Source: Rubrivivax sp. (GTDB taxonomy: Bacteria; Pseudomonadota; Gammaproteobacteria; Burkholderiales; Burkholderiaceae_C). Taken from it: a stretch of DNA of 47,378 nucleotides. Positions 37,201 through 46,200 of the stretch are shown here, in pieces. The stretch is taken from the NCBI GenBank assembly GCA_018780805.1, contig JADMJD010000013.1, positions 1 through 47,378 on the forward strand, read 5' to 3'. Each line of letters starts with the position of its first letter. Position 1 is the stretch's first letter. The notes under the pieces are model-generated. The model was not told the DNA's origin, searched no databases, and saw only the letters and a program-made list of their open reading frames with translations. The translations under genes were made by a program, and so were the position numbers.

Positions 37201-40200
37201 CTGCAGTTCACCATCACCGACACCGGCGAGACCTTCACGGCCAACGGCTTCTCGGTCGATGTCGACCCGGCCAGCTCGCCCTACAACGCGCTGCACCAGG
37301 TGGTGTTCGACGACGGCACGGTGTGGGACCTCGCCACGCTGATGGCCTTCGCCAACCAGGCGACCGAAGGCGACGACGAGTTGGTGGGCTCTGCCCAGGC
37401 CGACACCCTCGCCGGCGCGGGCGGCAATGACCGCATTTTCGGCAACGGTGGCGACGACGAACTGCGCGGCGACGCCGGCGACGACTACCTGGACGGCGGC
37501 GACGGCAACGACCTGCTCGACGGCGGTGCCGGCAACGACGAGTTGCGCCCCAACCAAGGCAGCGACACCTTCCTGTTCGGCCGCGGTGACGGCAACGACC
37601 GCATCTACTACTCCTACGACCAGACGATCTACGGCGCGGGCGACCCGGCGCGCATCAACACGCTTCGCTTCAAGGCCGGCGTGCTGCCGGCGGATGTTGC
37701 TGTTGCGCGGACCTACGACAGCAACTACGGCGGCAACAACGCGCTGCAGTTCACCATCACCGACACCGGCGAGACCTTCACCGCCAACGGCTTCATGGCG
37801 GGCAGCAACCCGGCGGGCTCGCGCAACAACGCGCTGCACCAGGTGGTGTTCGAAGACGGCACGGTCTGGGACATTGCCGCCCTGCTGGCCGTCGTCAACC
37901 AAGCCACCGAAGGGCCGGACGAACTGATCGGCAGCGCGCAGGATGACCTGCTGGCAGGTGCTGGCGGCGACGACCGGCTCTATGGCAACGCCGGCAACGA
38001 CGAGTTGCAAGGCGGTGCCGGCAACGACACCCTCGACGGCGGCGCGGGCGACGACCTGTTCGACGGCGGCGCCGGCAACGACGAGTTGCGTCCCAACCAG
38101 GGCAGCGACACCTTCCTGTTCGGCCGCGGCGACGGCAACGACCGCATCACCTACCCCTACGACGACACGGCCTACAACGAAGGCGATGCGACACGCAGCA
38201 ACACGCTGCGCTTCAAGGCCGGCGTGCTGCCGACGGACGTGGTCGTCACGCGGGTCTACGACAACTACTGGGGCGGCAACAACGCGCTGCAGTTCACCAT
38301 CACCGGCAGCGGCGAGACCTTCATCGCCAACGGCTTCATGGTGGGCAACAACCCGTCCACGTCGCGCTACAACCCGGTGCACCGGGTGGTGTTTGACGAC
38401 GGCACCGTCTGGGACACCGCCACGCTGCTGGCTTTCGCCAACACCGGCACGGCCGGGCCCGACACCATGTACGGCAGCGACGCCGCCGACGTGATCGACG
38501 GCGCTGCCGGCAACGACACGCTCTACGGCAACGCCGGCGACGACACGCTGCGCGGCGGCGCGGACAACGACACGCTGGACGGCGGGCTGGGCAACGACCA
38601 GCTGGACGGCGGCAGCGGCAACGACACGCTCAACGCCAACCACGGCAGCGACACCTACCTCTTCGGCCGCGGCGACGGCCAGGACCGGCTCTACTACACC
38701 TACAACAGCGACAACGTGGCGCGCACCGGCACGCTGCGCTTCAAGGCCGGCGTGCTGCCGGCGGACATCACCGTCACGCGCGTGGCCGACACCTACGTGG
38801 GCGGCAGCACCACCGCGCTGCAGTTCCGCATCAATGACACCGGCGACACCTTCGTCGCCAACGGATTTTTCTACCAGAACAGTTCCGAAAGCCGGTACAA
38901 CGCGCTGCAGCGGGTCGAGTTTGAAGACGGCACGGTCTGGACGCTGGACGACCTGGTGGCGCGTTTCATCAGCCTGACCACCGGCAACGACACCGTGCTT
39001 GGCACCGCGTCTGGCGACACGCTGGACGCGCTGGCGGGCAGCGACACGGTCTACGGCAACGGCGGTGACGACACGCTGATCGGCAATGCGGGCAACGACA
39101 CGCTGCGTGGCGGCGTGGGCAACGACACGCTGCAAGGTGGCGCTGACGGCGACACGCTGTATGGCGATGCCGGCAACGACAGCTTCGACGGCGGTGCCGG
39201 CAACGATTACATCTACGCCGAACTCGGCAGCGACACCTACCTGTTCGGCCGTGGTGATGGGCAGGACCGCCTGTACTACGGCTACAACGGCGACGGGTTG
39301 CCGCGCACCGGCACCCTGCAGTTCAAGCCGGGTGTGCTGCCGTCGGACATCAGCCTGCGGGCGGCGTACGACAACTACTGGGGCGGCAACAACGCCGTCG
39401 AGTTCAGGATCAACGACACCGGCGAGACCTTCACCGCCAACAGCTTCTTCGTTGGCGAAGACCCGCAGGGCAGCCGCTACAACGCGCTGCACCGCGTGGT
39501 CTTCGACGACGGCACCGTGTGGGACATTCACACCCTGATGGCCATGCTCGCCGTGGGCACGCCGGGCGACGACATCCTGATCGGCAGCGCGGGCGCCGAC
39601 GTGCTCGACGGTGGTGCCGGGTACGACCGGCTGGTTGGCCGCGAGGCAGACGACACGCTGCGCGGCGGCACCGAAGACGACAGCCTGGCCGGTGGCGCGG
39701 GCAACGATTCGCTGGACGGCGGGCAAGGCTACGACACGCTGCAGGTCGATGCCGGCCACGACACCGTGCTCGTCGGCCACGGCGAGGGCGTCGACACACT
39801 CGCGATCAGCACGGGCGCCACGGCCACCGTGCGCTTCAAGCCGGGCGTGACCCCCGACCAGGTCGAGTTCATACAGACCCAGGTCTCCACCGGCCAGTTC
39901 AGCCTGGAGATCCGGGTCACCGGCCCCGAGACCAGCACGACGCTGGTGATCAACAACCTGTTCAGCACCGGCGTCGACCCGCTGCGGCCCTTTGCCGGCC
40001 TGCAGGAACTGGTCTTCGACGACGGCACGACCTGGGACCTGGCCACCCTGCAGGCCCTGGTGGCCAGCAACGGCAGCGACCAGCGCATCGACGGCAGTTC
40101 GGCCGCCGACACCTTGGTGGGCGGCAGCGGCAACGACTACCTGGACGGCAAGGCCGGCAACGACACCATCGACGGTGGCGCGGGCGACGACAACATCCTG

Positions 40201-43200
40201 TCCGGCAGCGGCACCGACACCTTCCTGTTCGGCCGCGGCGACGGCCAGGACAGGGTGCGCGGCAATGCCTACGACCCGGCGCGCATCAACACGCTGCGCT
40301 TCAAGGCCGGCGTGCTGCCGGCCGACGTGCGCGTGACCCAGGCCTACGACGACTACTGGGGCGGCAACCGGGCGATTGCGCTGACGATCGCCGACACCGG
40401 TGAGCGCTTCATCGCCAGCGGCTTCTTCCAGGATCTCGCCAACGGCATGCCCTACAGCACGCTGGAACGCGTGGAGTTTGCCGACGGCACGGTGTGGGAC
40501 GCCGCCACGCTGACGGCGATGGTCTTCGCCGGCTCGGCGGACAACGACACCATCGAAGGCACCGGAAGCAACGACACGATTGCCGGCCAAGGCGGCAACG
40601 ACACCTTGGTCGGCCAGAGCGGCAACGACACGCTCAGCGGCGGCGACGGTGCCGACCAGCTCTACGGCGGCTCCGGCAACGACACGCTGGACGGCGGCGC
40701 CGGCAACGACACGGTCAACGGCGACAGCGGCGCCGACACCTACGTCTTCAACCGCGGCAGCGGCCAGGATTTCTACCTGCCCACCTACGAGTCCGGCGTC
40801 AGCAACACGTTGCTGCTGGGCGCCGACATCACCCCCACCGACATCGTGCTGCGCCGCGTGGCCGACACCTACTGGGGCGGCAACGTCGCCATCGAGGTCT
40901 CGATCGCAGGCACAACCGACAAGGCCACCTTCTCGGCCTTCTTCTACAACGAAGACCCGAACAACCTCTACAACCCGCTGCAGCGGGTGCAGTTTGCCGA
41001 TGGCACGGTGTGGACGGCCGCCGACCTGCGCGCGCGGCTGAGCGTGGCCACCGAGGGTGACGACATCCTCAACGGCACCTCGGGCAACGACACCATCGAC
41101 GGCCTGGGCGGCAACGACACCCTCACCGGCCAGGGCGGTGACGACACGCTGCGTGGTGGCGCCGGCAACGACACGCTGGACGGCGGCACGGGCAACGACC
41201 GCATCGAAGGTGGCAGCGGCAACGACCGCATCGACAGCACCAGCGGCAACGACGTTTTCGTCTTCGGCCGCGGCGACGGCCAGGACCGCGTCTACAACGC
41301 CTACAACACCACGGCCGGCCGCACCAACACGCTGGAGTTCAAGGCCGGCGTGTTGCCCACCGACCTCGCCTTCCGCCGCGTGGCCGACACCTATGTGGGC
41401 GGCAGCAGCAACGCACTCGAGATCGCCATCGTCGGCACCACCGACACGCTCACCGTCAACGGCTTTTTCTACCAGGACAACCCGAACAACCCCTACAGCG
41501 GCCTGCAGCGCGTGGTGTTTGCAGACGGCACGGTGTGGGACCTCGGCACGCTGCTGGGCAAGATCCTGACCGGCACCTCGGGCAACGACAGCATCCGCGG
41601 CACCGTGCTGGGCGACACCCTCGCTGGCGGCGACGGCAACGACACGCTGGACGGCCTGGGCGGCAATGACACGCTGATCGGCGGCACGGGCAACGACACG
41701 CTCAACGGTGGCACGGGCAACAACGTCTACGTCTTCGGCCGCGGCGACGGTGTCGACTTCGTCGGCAACCAGCTGGACAACACCGCGGGCAAGCTGAACG
41801 TGCTGCGCCTGGGCGAAGGCATAGCGCCCGAAGACCTGCTGCTGAAGACGATCTACACCGCGTACTGGGGCTGGAACGCCGACCTTGAAATCGCGATCGT
41901 CAACACCACCGACAAGATCACCTTCGGTGCCGGCTGGCGCGGTGCCATCGGCAACAACGACTACGCGACGCTGCAGCGCATCGAGTTCGCCGATGGCCAG
42001 TCATGGGATCTGGCGGCCATCCGTGCGCGCATCTTTGCGGGCACGGAAGGCCCGGACACCATTTCCGGCAGCGGCTTCGACGACGAGATCCACGGCCTGG
42101 GCGGCAACGACTCGCTGGCCGGCAACGGTGGCAATGACAGCCTGTACGGCGATGCAGGCGACGACACGCTCAACGGCCACGACGGCGACGACCTGATCGA
42201 TGGTGGGGCGGGCAACGACCGCATCGACAGCAGCGCCGGCAACGACGTGTACCTGTTCGGCCGTGGCGATGGCCAGGACCGCGTCTACTGGCCCTACAGC
42301 ATCGTCGGCCGCCTGGGCACGCTGCGCTTCAAGGACGGCGTGGCACCGGCCGACGTGACGGTGCGACAGGTGGCCGACACCTACTGGGGCGGCAACCGCG
42401 CAGTGCAGTTCGCCATCGCGGGCACCACCGACAGCTTCACGGTCAACAACTTCTTCTACAACGACAACCCGGCCGACGCCTACAACCCGCTGCACCGGGT
42501 GGAGTTTGCCGACGGCACCGTGTGGGACCTGGCCACCTTGGTGGCAATGGCACTGGCACCCACCGACGGCAACGACGTCATCCGCGCCACCATCGCCGAC
42601 AACACGCTGGAAGGCGGCCTGGGCAACGACACGCTGGCCGGTGCGGGTGGCAACGACACCGTGTCAGGTGGCGACGGCAACGACACGCTCAACGGCAACG
42701 AAGGCAATGACGTGGTCGACGGCGGGGCCGGCAACGACTCGGTGGCTGGCGATGCCGGCAACGACAGCTTGTACGGCGGCGCGGGCGACGACGTGCTCAA
42801 CGGCCACGACGGCGACGACCTGATCGATGGCGGGGCGGGCAACGACCGCATCGACAGCAGCGCCGGCAACGACGTGTACCTGTTCGGCCGTGGCGATGGC
42901 CAGGACCGCGTCTACTGGCCCTACAGCATCGTCGGCCGCCTGGGCACGCTGCGCTTCAAGGACGGCGTGGCACCGGCCGACGTGACGGTGCGACAGGTGG
43001 CCGACACCTACTGGGGCGGCAACCGCGCAGTGCAGTTCGCCATCGCGGGCACCACCGACAGCTTCACGGTCAACAACTTCTTCTACAACGACAACCCGGC
43101 CGACGCCTACAACCCGCTGCACCGGGTCGAGTTTGCCGACGGCACCGTGTGGGACCTGGCCACCCTGGTGGCGATGGCACTGGCCACCACCGACGGCAAC

Positions 43201-46200
43201 GACGTCATCCGCGCCACCACCGCCGACAACACACTGGATGGCGGTCTGGGCAACGACACGCTGGCCGGTGCGGGTGGCAACGACACCGTGGCCGGCGGCG
43301 ACGGGAACGACACGCTCAACGGCAACGAAGGCAATGACGTGGTCGACGGCGGAGCCGGCAACGACTCGGTGGCCGGCGATGCCGGCAACGACAGCCTGTA
43401 CGGCGGCGCGGGCGACGACGTGCTCAACGGCCACGACGGCGACGACCTCATCGACGGTGGCACGGGCAACGACCGCATCGACAGCAGTGCCGGCAACGAC
43501 GTGTACCTGTTCGGCCGTGGCGACGGCCAGGACCGGATCTACTGGCCCTACAGCAACCTCGGCCGCCTGGGCACCTTGCGCTTCAAGGACGGCGTGGCAC
43601 CGGCCGACGTGACGGTGCGGCAGGTGGCCGACACCTACTGGGGCGGCAACCGTGCGCTCGAGTTCGCCATCGCGGGCACCACCGACAGCTTCACAGTCAA
43701 CAACTTCTTCTACAACGACAACCCGAGCGACGGTTACAACCCGCTGCATCGGGTGGTGTTTGCCGACGGCACTGTGTGGGACCTGGCCACACTCGTGTCC
43801 ATGCTCTTTGCCGGCAGCGGCGGCAATGACAACGTGGGTGGCACCGCCGGCAACGACACGATGCGCGGCGCTGCCGGCAACGACGTGCTGGCCGGCCGTG
43901 GTGGCAACGACAGCCTGTTCGGCGACGAAGGCAACGACACGCTCTACGGCGAGGGCGGCAACGACACGCTGGATGGCGGCGCCGGCAACGACGGGCTGGA
44001 TGGCGGCAGCGGCAACAACGTGTACCGCTTCGGGCGCGGTGACGGGCAGGACACCATCGTCGGGATCTACGACACCACCGGTGGCAAGCTCAACACGGTC
44101 GAGTTCAAGGCCGGCGTGCTGACGGGCGACATCGAGGTTCGGCGCGTCTACGACAGCCAGACAGGCAGCAACACCGCGCTGGAGCTCGCCATTGCCGGCA
44201 CCAGCGACCGCATCACGGCCAACTACTTCTTCAACGGCGACGACCCGGCGAACGCCTACAACCCGGTGCAGCAGCTGCGCTTCAGCGACGGCACGGTCTG
44301 GAACATCACGGCGATCCTCGATGCCTTGCGCGCCGGCACCGACGGCAACGATGCCTTCCGCAGCACGGTGGGCAACGAGACCGTCAACGGCGGGCGTGGC
44401 AACGACTCCCTGTTCGGCAGCAGCGGCAACGACACGCTGCTGGGTGGGCAGGGCAACGACGCCCTGTACGGCGAAGCCGGCAACGACACGCTGGACGGCG
44501 GCGCAGGCAACGACTGGCTGGAAGGTGGTGCCGGCAACAACACCTACCTGTTCGGCCGCGGCGACGGCCAGGACCACGTGGCCGGTCTGTACGAGCCCAC
44601 CGGCGGGCGCATCAACACCATCCAGTTCAAGGCCGGTGTGCTGCCCACCGACCTGGTCGTGCGCCGGGTCTACGATTCCCAACAAGGGGCCAACAACGGC
44701 CTGCGGCTGCAGATCGCCGGCACCGAAGACTGGCTCACCGTCAGCCACTTCTTCAACGGCGACGACCCGGCCAATGCCTACAACCAGGTCCAGCAGCTGC
44801 GCTTTGACGACGGCACGGTCTGGAACATCGCCGCCATCCTGGCCGCGCTCGGCCAGGGCCAGGCGGCCCAGCAGAGCTACCGCGCCAGCACCGGCAACGA
44901 CGTGCTCACCGGCGCAGGCGGCAGCGACTGGCTGTACGGCTCGTCGGGCAACGACACGCTGGACGGCGGCGCGGGCCATGACAGCCTGTACGGCGAAGCC
45001 GGCAACGACACGCTGGACGGCGGCGCCGGCAACGACTGGCTGGAAGGTGGTGCCGGCAACAACACCTACCTGTTCGGCCGCGGCGACGGCCAGGACCACG
45101 TGGCCGGTCTGTACGAGCCCACCGGCGGGCGCATCAACACCATCCAGTTCAAGGCCGGTGTGCTGCCCACCGACCTGGTCGTGCGCCGGGTCTACGATTC
45201 CCAACAAGGGGCCAACAACGGCCTGCGGCTGCAGATCGCCGGCACCGAAGACTGGCTCACCGTCAGCCACTTCTTCAACGGCGACGACCCGGCCAATGCC
45301 TACAACCAGGTCCAGCAGCTGCGCTTTGACGACGGCACGGTCTGGAACATCGCCGCCATCCTGGCCGCGCTCGGCCAGGGCACGCCGACCGATGACTCGA
45401 TCCGTGGCAGTGTCGGCGCAGAGACGCTGCGCGGCGAAGGTGGCAATGACACCTTGACCGGCGCGGCCGGCAACGACGTGCTCGAAGGTGGCAGCGGCAA
45501 CGATGCCTTGTACGGCGAAACCGGCAACGACACCCTGGACGGCGGGACCGGCAAGGACTGGCTGGACGGCAGCAGCGGCCTCAACACCTACCTGTTCGGC
45601 CGCGGCGATGGCCAGGACACGATCGCCGGGGTCTACGACCCCAGCGGCGGCAAACTCAATGGCATCCAGTTCAAGGCCGGCGTGCTGCCGGCCGATGTGG
45701 TGCTGCGGCGTGCCTACGACAGCCAGACCGGCAGCAACACCGCGCTGGAGTTCAACATCACCGGCACGGCCGACCGCATCGTCGTCAACTACTTCTTCAA
45801 CAGCGAGAACCCGGCCAACGCGTACAACCCCGTCCAGCAGGTGCGCTTCGACGACGGCACCACCTGGGACCTGGCCGCCATCGTGGCGCGTGTCAGCGGT
45901 ACACCGGTCACGACCCTGGTCAGCGGCACGGCCGGCAACGACGAATTGACCGGCACCGCGGCCGCCGAGACGATCAACGGCCTGGCCGGCAACGACACCC
46001 TGGCCGGTGGCGGTGGCGATGACTTCCTGAACGGCGGCGCGGGCAACAACGTCTACCGCTTCGGCCTGGGCGACGGTGTCGACACCGTGCTGCACGGCGG
46101 CGATGCCACCGCCACGCGCCTCAACGTGGTGGCGTTCGGCAGCGGCATCACGGCGGCAGACCTGCGCCTGCGCCGCGGCTTCGACACCCAGACGCTGCAG

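Noticed and set aside
36190-40590. Antisense open frame of 1,466 codons opposite the giant gene
   Set aside because: It mirrors the repeat structure of the plus-strand gene; a GC-rich repetitive gene without certain codons leaves the complementary frame open. Its translation is low-complexity Val/Ala/Gly-rich with no domain.
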